Under the pieces are notes generated by a model that saw only the letters and a list, made by a program, of their open reading frames with translations, did no database searches and was not told where the DNA came from. A stretch of 64,000 bases of DNA, from contig NZ_BATP01000003.1 of assembly GCF_000739615.1 (NCBI RefSeq), forward strand, positions 496,001-560,000, in the 5' to 3' direction. A program made the translations under genes and the position numbers. This stretch comes from Haloferula sp. BvORR071. GTDB lineage: Bacteria > Verrucomicrobiota > Verrucomicrobiia > Verrucomicrobiales > Akkermansiaceae. Position 1 is the stretch's first letter. The number at the start of each line of letters is the position of its first letter. This document shows positions 54,822 through 62,889 of this stretch, piece after piece.

Positions 54822-55241
54822 AAGCCATCCGGATCCACCGGGCGGTTCGCTTGAGCTTCATACAACTGCTGATCAGGGCTGCTTGCAAGTTAGATACATA
54901 AATTCATTTACCTCGAAATAGCAATGAGCCTCGTATGCGGTCTCAGGGCGACCTCATTCTGGCATCAATCCGGGCTTCTACTAAACATCCGCTCAGATTA
55001 AGTGGACCGGATGGCTCGCAAGAAGACTTCCAGAAGAACGCGCGATGAAGAATGTACCGGAGAATTCCCTCCCCGAGCAAACCATCAAAAACACCATGCG
55101 CGGCAACCGCATCCGCGCCGCCCTTTGCGAGCAAACCCTTGAAATCCTCATGAAACTGACTTCCCACAATGAGGTGGCCCTGGCCCCTCCCCTGTAAGAT
55201 CTTTATCCCATCTATGATCCGGCTAGGGTGACAGCTATTAT
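54822..55241. other. Divergent intergenic region with repeat copy 2 and a small frame
   Basis: Contains the second 83-bp repeat and, just after it, a 50-codon plus-strand frame (55045-55197) with IRAALCEQTLEILMKLTSHN. The frame lacks a ribosome-binding site and a known relative. AT-rich DNA at 54885-54925 may include promoters for the divergent genes. Confidence 0.4.
54944..55026 (+). repeat. 83-bp degenerate direct repeat, copy 2
   Basis: Partner of 52520-52602, same strand and length. In this copy the end reads ATGGCTCGCAAGAAG, a possible start codon that is ACG in copy 1. The codons that follow run 44 in frame before TGA, so no intact transposase is present. Confidence 0.65.
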
Positions 55242-56552
55242 ATGATCGCGCCGATCATGCGTTCCCGGTTATTCCAAGCCGGTTTGGGCCTGCTGCTTTT
55301 GACGGGATGCCTTCTCGTCAAGTCGCGCTATCTTGCCGGTGGAGCGGTCGCTTCCGGGCCATCCAAAAGTCCAACCAGCAGAGGGCAGACGGCGAAGTCC
55401 TCCGGTCGCAGCCGGGGAAATCTTGCGATCTTGGAGCTTTCTCCAGAGGCGGCAGCCGCGGATATCCGGCGGGTATGCCGGGAAACCGCGGGCAAGTCTT
55501 CCGTGGAGGACCTGCAATCGATCTACGACGTCCAGCGCCTCAAGCAACTCGTCGGTCAACTCGACTTGGAGCACATTCACCTGCTGCGAGATGACTCCGA
55601 ACTGCTCCAACAAGGCGAGGGCTTGGCTGCAATCGCCCTCTCGTTCCTCCGCGAGCGCTGTGGCGAACTGGCCCCCGGAGAGGTGCTGAACCTGGAAACC
55701 TACAAGCCGGCCAACAATTCTGGGTTCAAGGTCTTCGATTTCGTCGACCTACTGCGCGGCGCAGCGAAGGGCGATCCGGAGGCCGCTTTCGCCTTCTGGA
55801 AGGATCACCTGCAAGACTTCTCCGTGGATACGGAGCAGGAGTTCGGCTTCAATGCTCTCAAGCCTTTGTTCGCAATCCTCGAAGGAGCTGCGCAGAAGAG
55901 CCCTGCCAAGGCTTGGGAAATCATCAGCCGGCTCGACTCCGCGCAGAGAACCGATCAGGTGCTCGGTACCTATTTCCGGTCTCTTCCACCGGGCAGCGAT
56001 TGGGAGGAAGCCATCGGCCAGCTCAGATCTTGCGAGATCGAGGAAAGCCCGGGCCACCTTTCATCCCCTGCCCTTGCGCTGGCCCAAGCCTGGATGAAGG
56101 CCAATCCGGCTGCCACGATGCAATGGCTCGACAGCATCAACGACAACTTGGCAGAAGCGCGCACCGGCAGCTTGGCCATTCCCAGAAAGGGCGACGATGC
56201 CCTGGGCGCGCGAGCCGCGGTCTACTCACAAGCGCTTCAACCCTGGCTCTACACGGATCCCATTGAAGCGATCCATTGGCTGCGGAATTGGGAGCCTGCG
56301 GATGTCTCAAAACTGGAGATCATTCGCGAGGCCATGAATGGCACGACTCCGGCCATCGAACGCGAACTGCTGGCCACGGTGGAGTCACCGGAAGAGCGCT
56401 CGCAACTGGTCCTCGCGCTCGCCCGCGATGCCCGCGACAAAGACGATTTCGATATCCTGCTGGCGGCGGATAACCTGCCGGAAAACACGGTGAAGGAGCT
56501 GGAGAGGATGAAAGCACTTCTCGGCCCGGGTGGGCTTTTCGAGAGGGAGTGA
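55242..56552 (+). CDS. Array-type lipoprotein (436 aa)
   Basis: The signal peptide ends with LLLTGC, a good lipobox (Cys23 from the first ATG; a second ATG at 55257 is equally possible). The protein is therefore probably a lipidated outer- or inner-membrane protein rather than an uncleaved anchor. The body contains AAKGDPEAAFAFWKDHLQDF, KSPAKAWEIISRLDSAQR, KANPAATMQWLDSIND and YTDPIEAIHWLRNWEPADV, all array-type repeats. The arrangement resembles the C-terminal half of the sigma fusion (IKWLGSWNPDG). One copy in the window, converging with L2 across 11 bp. Confidence 0.86.
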   Translation: MIAPIMRSRLFQAGLGLLLLTGCLLVKSRYLAGGAVASGPSKSPTSRGQTAKSSGRSRGNLAILELSPEAAAADIRRVCRETAGKSSVEDLQSIYDVQRLKQLVGQLDLEHIHLLRDDSELLQQGEGLAAIALSFLRERCGELAPGEVLNLETYKPANNSGFKVFDFVDLLRGAAKGDPEAAFAFWKDHLQDFSVDTEQEFGFNALKPLFAILEGAAQKSPAKAWEIISRLDSAQRTDQVLGTYFRSLPPGSDWEEAIGQLRSCEIEESPGHLSSPALALAQAWMKANPAATMQWLDSINDNLAEARTGSLAIPRKGDDALGARAAVYSQALQPWLYTDPIEAIHWLRNWEPADVSKLEIIREAMNGTTPAIERELLATVESPEERSQLVLALARDARDKDDFDILLAADNLPENTVKELERMKALLGPGGLFERE

Positions 56553-56563
56553 CGAAAGGTACC

Positions 56564-57742
56564 TCACGGTGAGATTCCCCACGCGGCCCTCACCATCTTG
56601 CTCCAGCGTGCCTGGATTTTTGCGTTAAGCGGAGATGGATTCTGCTCCGCCCAATCATGCTCCACTGCGGCCAGCACTTGCTGCCGTTCCGGCAAGGACA
56701 CCTGCTCCCATGAGGCATCGAGCTTATTATCAAGGCGCGTTTCCTCTAGCACTTGGAACAGGTACTCCCCGCGTCGGCCCGCAAGGTCCACCGTTTGAAG
56801 GGCTGGCGCGGAGATTTTCCCTTCCGAGCTTCCCGCCACCGCGAGCCATGCTTGATCCACAAGTTCCGGCCTCACGCGCGAAATGGCATCAAGCGCTTGG
56901 CGCCGCGAAGCATCATCCATCTCGGCGCTGGCAATGGCCCGCAAGGTTCCGCTCACCTCCGATTCGTGATACTCCTTCTCCAGATACCTTGGATTGGCCG
57001 CCAGCCACTCCGCTGCTTCCAGCGGTGAGCGCTTCGCCCATGCCGTCAGCGTGTCGTCGGTTTCGGTATATGGGAGTTTTTCGGTGTTCGCCAGATAGTC
57101 CAGCAGCTTGCGGAAGTCGAAATCTTTGGCGAACTCAACCATCATCATCTCGTTGGAGTCATCCTGCGGGATTTGCTGGAAAGTCTCGATGAGCTTGTCC
57201 GCAGACACGCTGGCGGCAGCCAAAGAGCACTCGCTGATCACCCCTGAGGCCCAGGCAGGGCTTGGGAATTCCGCGCGATGAGCCTTCCACTCCTCGTAGG
57301 CCTTCCAAGGATCACGGAGAGAGAATTCGTAGAGTATCCGGTACGAGACACGTTCCCGCACCTTCGGGTCCGCGACCTCCAGCGCTTGGCTCCAAGCCTG
57401 CCAACCGAGCCGGTCAATGAGCGTCTTGACCACCTCACTGCAAATCTCCGGCTTTCCCTCTGGATTCTGCTCCAGCCATTGCCACAGAGCTTGGGTCTCG
57501 CAAGCCGCCAGGGTACGGCGCAGCAACACCAAACGCCGGGTTGTCGTATTGACCTTCTCCTGTGTTGAGTCTCCGGGGGTGTTTTGTTCGGTCTCATGCC
57601 GCAAGGAAGACAGCGTCGAAGGGACCTCCCCTACGGTCACAGGGGGAACCGTCGAGAACCGTCGCGCTCCCAGCCAGCAGCCGAGAAGCAGCGACGCGCC
57701 GCAGGAGGCCACAAAGATCACTCGCTGCATCGACCTCCTCAT
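56564..57742 (-). CDS. Array protein L2 (392 aa), partner of L1
   Basis: It starts in the ATGA overlap with L1. N-terminal segment VIFVASCGASLLLGCWLGAR; VASC and LLGC resemble lipoboxes but lie inside the hydrophobic stretch. The body has SLRDPWKAYEEWKAHRAEFP, AKDFDFRKLLDYLANTEKLP (the FDF motif of families F and G), and WAKRSPLEAAEWLAANPRYL. The FDF motif suggests descent from the G/F line, though overall similarity is low. Function unknown. Confidence 0.85.
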   Translation of the reverse strand: MRRSMQRVIFVASCGASLLLGCWLGARRFSTVPPVTVGEVPSTLSSLRHETEQNTPGDSTQEKVNTTTRRLVLLRRTLAACETQALWQWLEQNPEGKPEICSEVVKTLIDRLGWQAWSQALEVADPKVRERVSYRILYEFSLRDPWKAYEEWKAHRAEFPSPAWASGVISECSLAAASVSADKLIETFQQIPQDDSNEMMMVEFAKDFDFRKLLDYLANTEKLPYTETDDTLTAWAKRSPLEAAEWLAANPRYLEKEYHESEVSGTLRAIASAEMDDASRRQALDAISRVRPELVDQAWLAVAGSSEGKISAPALQTVDLAGRRGEYLFQVLEETRLDNKLDASWEQVSLPERQQVLAAVEHDWAEQNPSPLNAKIQARWSKMVRAAWGISP

Positions 57743-58737
57743 TCAGCCTCCTTCCCGCTATCTTCTGATATAAGCATGGGGTAGTTACTCGCGAGGCGCT
57801 CGCCAAAGGTCGAAGGCCGCTTGCAATACTTGGTGACTGCAACAGCCACTTGGCGGAATTGCTCGGGCGGTAGTGTATCGAGCAAACTGCGGATTTCGTC
57901 GCCCTTCACCTGGTCGTTGATCGCAACTCCGAGAACGCCCAAAATCTCCGAATCGGAACTTCGCGGCCACGCCAAAGCCGCTTGAAAGGCTTCGGAGGCA
58001 TCTATCTTGGCCCAACGATCGAAGAGATTGCGAATTCTCACCCCTTGCTCCGAGAGTTCCAGTGCAGCACCACTCCTGAGCCACGGTTCGATGTCCTGTT
58101 TCTCGTCGAGATAAAGCGCAGCATCATCAAAAGGGTCTCGCTGCGCTCCCAAAATGAGCTCCCAAGGAACCTGTCGACATGCCGCAAGGAATGCAGCATT
58201 CCCGGAGGCTGCCTTTCCTTGCAGCATCCGCAGCATGGCATCCTTTTCACAGAACACTGGCCTCTGGCTCGAAACCACTGCCTCGAAAGCAGCATCAGGC
58301 TCAGCGTCCGCCCATCCATCCATCGCGGTAAAGCAGAGCTGTGGATCGATCGTCTCGAGCCACCGGATGGCTTCCTCTCCTTCACGCCGGCCCAATTCTT
58401 TCGCCGCCGCGGCCAGCCGCTGCTCGAAGTCTTCACTGGTGCTCCATTCGGTATCTCCCGGTAGCGCCGCGAGTGCCTTTTTCAACGCCGCGATCTTTTC
58501 GCGCAACCCGGAGGCGGGGAGGCTGCCGTTTTCAGTTCCCGCTTCCTTCCGGAGTGCATCCCACTCCTTTTCGAACTCGCCGAGCGCCGCCGCAACATCG
58601 CTCCGCGCAGCCACTTCGCCGCGCTCCGCCGTCCGGATCTCCAAGGGCGCCGAGGGTGAAATGCCAGCTTCGCCAGCCGCCACGAAGTAGCCAATGACAC
58701 CAAGAAGCGGAGGAATGGCCCAAAGGAGGGGTCTCAT
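57739..58737 (-). CDS. Array protein L1 (332 aa)
   Basis: The N-terminal TM (LLWAIPPLLGVIGYFVAAG) has almost no linker. Charged helices follow (LGEFEKEWDALRKEAGTENG), then GREGEEAIRWLETIDPQ-type and ADAEPDAAFEAVVSSQ array repeats and RWAKIDASEAFQAALAWPR. It is shorter than most array proteins. First gene of the L1-L2 pair, divergent from G3 across 223 bp. One copy in the window. Confidence 0.84.
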   Translation of the reverse strand: MRPLLWAIPPLLGVIGYFVAAGEAGISPSAPLEIRTAERGEVAARSDVAAALGEFEKEWDALRKEAGTENGSLPASGLREKIAALKKALAALPGDTEWSTSEDFEQRLAAAAKELGRREGEEAIRWLETIDPQLCFTAMDGWADAEPDAAFEAVVSSQRPVFCEKDAMLRMLQGKAASGNAAFLAACRQVPWELILGAQRDPFDDAALYLDEKQDIEPWLRSGAALELSEQGVRIRNLFDRWAKIDASEAFQAALAWPRSSDSEILGVLGVAINDQVKGDEIRSLLDTLPPEQFRQVAVAVTKYCKRPSTFGERLASNYPMLISEDSGKEAE

Positions 58738-58960
58738 ATCAGGTCAGGCTGGAGTCCTGCAGGCGGAGTTCATCAGCTACTCCGACGCAAGACCTCCGGC
58801 GAAATTCATACCTGTTTGCTGAGCAAAAAATGGATGAACGTCAATCGATCAAAAGTTTAACCGGAGTTACGGCACATCCCCCGTCAAGTTGCCTCTTCGA
58901 GCAATTCATCGCCGATACGATTGACGAAAGGAAATAAACTTTCTACCACAAAGTTAATCC

Positions 58961-60205
58961 ATGAAAGCCCTGCTGCCTCTCTTCGCATCCGGTCTCATCA
59001 CGGGCGGAGCCGTGGCTTGGCAAAAGAATCGCCCCCCGGCAGTGGTCCCCGGGGTCGCTAGCGCCCCGCAGTCCCCCGTTTCGAAGGCACCGCCCAAGAA
59101 ATGGGAGGTCCGCAACTTTATCGATCTGATCAACGACGCACCCGAGCTCGACGAGTCTTCCAATTTTTTGGCACCACAACTTACGGACTGGAGCGACGCC
59201 GAGCTGCAGAAGGCGCTCAACGAGGCCTTGGCCAGTCCCGACTGCGTGCTCGACGGCAGCTCCTCCAAGATCCTGGCCCGTATGCTCGTCGCGGAGTGGA
59301 TGCGGCGCGATCTGACATCGGCCTTGGCGTGGTTCGAGGCCATTCCTTCCGAGACCATGAGGAGCGAGTTGGCTTCCGCGGTCAGCTTCTACTGGCCCTT
59401 GGACAAGGCGGAGGAAGGCTTGGCTTATGCTGTGACTCATCCGGAGTTCTTCGCCGGGAACGGTGGCACACACGCTTGGAAGATCGTGCACCGCGCCTTG
59501 GAGTCCGCCGCCAAACGCGGCCCGGAAGCCGTCGTAGCCTGTCTAGCGACGGTCCGTGAAAGCAAGCTACCGATCAGCGGCGGAGATCTCCAGTTCCCCG
59601 CGAATTTCGATTTTCAAACCTTGGCCAATAGTCAGGAGGTCGAGGAGCTCTGGAAGAAGGGCCGAGGTATTTTCTTCGCCGAGGCCTGGCTAAAGCAGGA
59701 CCGCAACGCCGCATTCGACTGCATCGCGGCCGCCAGCAAGAATCCCGCCGCACAGCTCTTGACGCTCAACTCCGTCCTGCCGGCGGCGGAGGTCACTGAA
59801 CGGACCACCCTGCTGGCCGGCTGGATCGACGGCGCGGACGAAGCCCAGCGTGAGGAACGAATCGAGGATATCCTCAAATCCTGCTTGGTTCGCCCTGATG
59901 CGCTGGAGACCCTTGGAAAGACCTTGAAGGATCCCGCTGATCGCGACCAAATCCACAGCGGTGCCCTGCGAGGAATTCGCACGATCGGAGCGAAAACTGC
60001 ATTCGCCCACCTCGAAGCCTATGGAGATGGGGCGCAGCGTTTGGATCTCTTGGAAACCTTCGAACCCCTGCCCCCCTTGCTGATGCCAAGGGGCAGAATG
60101 ACAGCAGAAGAGGTGAGTTCCCTGCGCGAGAAGCTGGGCTCATGGGGTGCCTCGCCGGAAAGGACCGAGAACATCATCACCAGGCTTCAAGGGATCCTCA
60201 AATGA
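58961..60205 (+). CDS. Array family G protein, copy 3
   Basis: A 414-residue protein with signal/anchor MKALLPLFASGLITGGAVAW. WSDAELQKALNEALASPDC, VAEWMRRDLTSALAWFEAIP and YWPLDKAEEGLAYAVTHPEF align with G1 and G2. The FDF motif is FPANFDFQTLAN near residue 210, then AWLKQDRNAAFDCIAAASK. The C-terminus LGSWGASPERTENIITRL is typical of G. It overlaps F3 by ATGA. Located about 13 kb from the other G-F units and on the opposite strand. Confidence 0.87.
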   Translation: MKALLPLFASGLITGGAVAWQKNRPPAVVPGVASAPQSPVSKAPPKKWEVRNFIDLINDAPELDESSNFLAPQLTDWSDAELQKALNEALASPDCVLDGSSSKILARMLVAEWMRRDLTSALAWFEAIPSETMRSELASAVSFYWPLDKAEEGLAYAVTHPEFFAGNGGTHAWKIVHRALESAAKRGPEAVVACLATVRESKLPISGGDLQFPANFDFQTLANSQEVEELWKKGRGIFFAEAWLKQDRNAAFDCIAAASKNPAAQLLTLNSVLPAAEVTERTTLLAGWIDGADEAQREERIEDILKSCLVRPDALETLGKTLKDPADRDQIHSGALRGIRTIGAKTAFAHLEAYGDGAQRLDLLETFEPLPPLLMPRGRMTAEEVSSLREKLGSWGASPERTENIITRLQGILK

Positions 60206-61488
60206 CCGCGCCTCCAATCAAACAATCCCTGCTAGCCGCGGCCGCCCTGATCTCTGGTCTAGGACTGGGCTGGGCCGCGGTTGCGGCAATGCGAGAGCCC
60301 ACTAACCCGCCCATCACCGGCCCCGCCTTGACTGGTCGCCAAGTTTCCGCCCTCCCTCCAAAAGATGTGGCAGTAGGCGCAGCCCGCGATTTTCAGTCCC
60401 TGAAGCGCCACTGGGACCGGGCAAAGACCCTGTCAGGTGAAGTGCCTCAAGCGATTGAGCGCATGGATGCGCCCGAATTGAAAGAATTGCTGCTCGCCCT
60501 CAGGAATGAATCCCAAGCCACCAGCTCGACCGAGCCCTCCAAGCGCATGGGCGAAGAGATGATGCGGGAGCCGCTCCGCGACGCAGCGGTAGGCGAACTC
60601 TATCATCGGGATGCAGAAGGCAGCCTCAAGTGGGCGGAAGCATTGGGGGCCGAGGGCAGCATCCTTTTAGAGCAACTGCTGCGGACCGCGGCTAAGGAAG
60701 AACCAACTTTTGCGAAAACCTGGATTGACCGGCTGCGCCCGTCCAAGGGCGAGCAGTGGGCGAAGCAGTTCTGCGCCACCGCATGGCAGGGATCCACAGC
60801 CCGGAGTGCCGCTGACATGCTTGAGGTCGAGAAGCTATACGAAGGGCAACTCGGCAGCTTCAGCTTCCGGCCGGAAGAGATCGCGGACAACTTTGATTTC
60901 AGGCGTTACCTCAAAGAAACGGCCAGCCCTATCTCCCTGTCCGAGATTGCAAAATTCTGGGCAGCACGTGACCCCGATGCAGCTTTCCAAGGTGTGGGCG
61001 AACGCGCGACCGCTCAGGACGGTTCCGGGACCCTCTTCGGCGCGATCCTCCAAGGCATGGCGGCGATGAAGGGCGACGCTGCCGCAGCCCAATGGATCGC
61101 CGGCAAAGTGGACACCTTGCCCGGGGACCGCCGCGCCGAGGCGATCGGCTGGCTGCTGCCCAGCGGCAACGGAACCGGCGAACGGGTGGCAACCCTAATG
61201 GAGGCCCTGCGGCGGGATCAAGACCGCATCGCTCTAGCCAAGAGCGCCATCGATCCTTTCGGGATGAATCCGATGTCAGAACAGGTCAGCATCCAGGCAC
61301 TAGGTTATCTAAAGGTCGACCAGCAGGTAGCCACGCTCCAATCCGCCGCGGGAAACTATCGGCAGCTCATGGCCAGCGATCCAAGATCAGGGCAGCGCAT
61401 CCAAGACGGTTTTGAGAGGATCATGGCAAAGCTGGAGCTGACGGAAGATGCCAAGGCACAGGTTAGAGCGGGATATGCACCGGAATGA
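60202..61488 (+). CDS. Array family F protein, copy 3
   Basis: A 428-residue protein with TM SLLAAAALISGLGLGWAAVA. ERMDAPELKELLLALRNE, AVGELYHRDAEGSLKWAEAL, DNFDFRRYLKETASPISL and WAARDPDAAFQGVGERA mark it as F. The closing FERIMAKLELTEDAKAQVRA matches the F1 and F2 ends. The LEVEKLYEGQLGSF segment equals LEIEQLYNSKMFGK of F1, so F1 and F3 are closer to each other there than to F2. Confidence 0.87.
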   Translation: MTAPPIKQSLLAAAALISGLGLGWAAVAAMREPTNPPITGPALTGRQVSALPPKDVAVGAARDFQSLKRHWDRAKTLSGEVPQAIERMDAPELKELLLALRNESQATSSTEPSKRMGEEMMREPLRDAAVGELYHRDAEGSLKWAEALGAEGSILLEQLLRTAAKEEPTFAKTWIDRLRPSKGEQWAKQFCATAWQGSTARSAADMLEVEKLYEGQLGSFSFRPEEIADNFDFRRYLKETASPISLSEIAKFWAARDPDAAFQGVGERATAQDGSGTLFGAILQGMAAMKGDAAAAQWIAGKVDTLPGDRRAEAIGWLLPSGNGTGERVATLMEALRRDQDRIALAKSAIDPFGMNPMSEQVSIQALGYLKVDQQVATLQSAAGNYRQLMASDPRSGQRIQDGFERIMAKLELTEDAKAQVRAGYAPE

Positions 61489-61607
61489 TCACAAACAGTA
61501 AAGTTACGGCGGCAGTTCCGTCTACGACGCCACGTGGAGGAACACCCCGCCGAACACGAATGGCGGAGCAATTGAGCAGTTCCGAATCCTATTGAACCCC
61601 GGAAACC

Positions 61608-62633
61608 TCAAAAACCGCTGAAATAACTCTCCGCCAAGCGCTGGTTCCGCTGCGCGGGAGTGAGTTTGTCAAAGGCCGTCGCACGCTTGAAGCCGGCGAT
61701 GAATTCGGCGTCCAGCTCGTGGTTCAAGCGGTCGAACTCGAAGGAGGCGTTCGTGATCCCGTTGTTTTCCCCCATCCTCACGACGGATGAGCGGACCGCC
61801 ATCATCACCTCGTTACCGCGCCTGTCCTCGGCGAAGCCGACGTCGCGGAAAAAGTCGTCCATCTTCTCGATCATTAGCGCCACATCGGCCTTGCCACTGT
61901 GAATAAATGACGCGGGATCCAAAGATGCCCGATACTCGCGCGCGGTCCGATGCGCGACATTGACCGCATAGTCGTACCAGTGGAGTTCCAGCATCTGGTA
62001 GCCGCGATCGTCGCCGAGGATCCCGCAGGCGGCCTTGAATTCGGCGGCGATATCATCCCGGCTTGAGCGGATGTCCGGAGCAGAAGAGGACCTCTGGAGA
62101 GCTGCCGCTGCTTCGTCGGTGAGGCCGAGTTCCGAGAGCGCGTGGCTGAGCATGAGGTGGGCGATCTTGTTGTCCGGATCGATCTCCACGTACTTGCGTG
62201 CCATTGCCAGGCGCTCCCTGTTATCGGCGGCATAGGTCGTCAGGATCTGGAACTTGAGCGGGGAATCGGGCAGCGCGGCAATATCGTCCAGCTTGCGGCC
62301 TTCGATGCACAGCAGGACGAAATACAAGGACGAGGCCGTCCGGCCCCTCGCTTGAAGGAATTTCTCCACCTCGGCGGCACTGAGGTGATAGGGCGCGGCA
62401 TCGGAATATTTCGGGCGCTCCGATTTCTTGTATTCCGCAATGGCCTCCTTGACCCGCGACTCCATGTCGTTCTTCGAGTGTGAATCCCGGGAAGCCGTGC
62501 TTACTCCCACTCCATGAGCGCCGACGTCCTCTTTCTCCTGCGGACCAGCCCCAAAGCGGATCACCAGGAAGAAAACCAGCCCGACGAGACAAAGAAGCAA
62601 AGTTAGCTTGGGCTTGGCGGTCACGACGGGCAC
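61608..62633 (-). CDS. Array family J protein, copy 3 (TPR-like)
   Basis: A 341-residue protein with a GTG start. TM LTLLLCLVGLVFFLVIRFG. KFLQARGRTASSLYFVLLCI and RERLAMARKYVEIDPDNKIA then HLMLSHALSELGLTDEAAAAL are TPR-like and match J2. The C-terminus is RLAESYFSGF. It stands alone, converging with F3 (119-bp gap) and divergent from the last gene. Function unknown; TPR-type proteins usually mediate protein contacts. Confidence 0.83.
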   Translation of the reverse strand: MPVVTAKPKLTLLLCLVGLVFFLVIRFGAGPQEKEDVGAHGVGVSTASRDSHSKNDMESRVKEAIAEYKKSERPKYSDAAPYHLSAAEVEKFLQARGRTASSLYFVLLCIEGRKLDDIAALPDSPLKFQILTTYAADNRERLAMARKYVEIDPDNKIAHLMLSHALSELGLTDEAAAALQRSSSAPDIRSSRDDIAAEFKAACGILGDDRGYQMLELHWYDYAVNVAHRTAREYRASLDPASFIHSGKADVALMIEKMDDFFRDVGFAEDRRGNEVMMAVRSSVVRMGENNGITNASFEFDRLNHELDAEFIAGFKRATAFDKLTPAQRNQRLAESYFSGF

Positions 62634-62889
62634 AGCCTAACAGAGCGCCCCCACCGGGAGAAGGCTTTTCAAAACGGCAGGAAATCCCTGCGATAGCCAA
62701 GCCAAGACGACGCGCAGATGCCGGAGCTTCAGCAAGCCTAGGCCTGTCCCGGACGAAGGAATTCACCAGACCGACATCAGAGCTTCACACTGCGACGCCA
62801 GAGAACTACCCCCCTCTTCATCGCCACGGCGGCGGAGTGGCTGGTCGACTCCACTTCACTCCACAAGACAAGGTATCCTGATACGGGTC

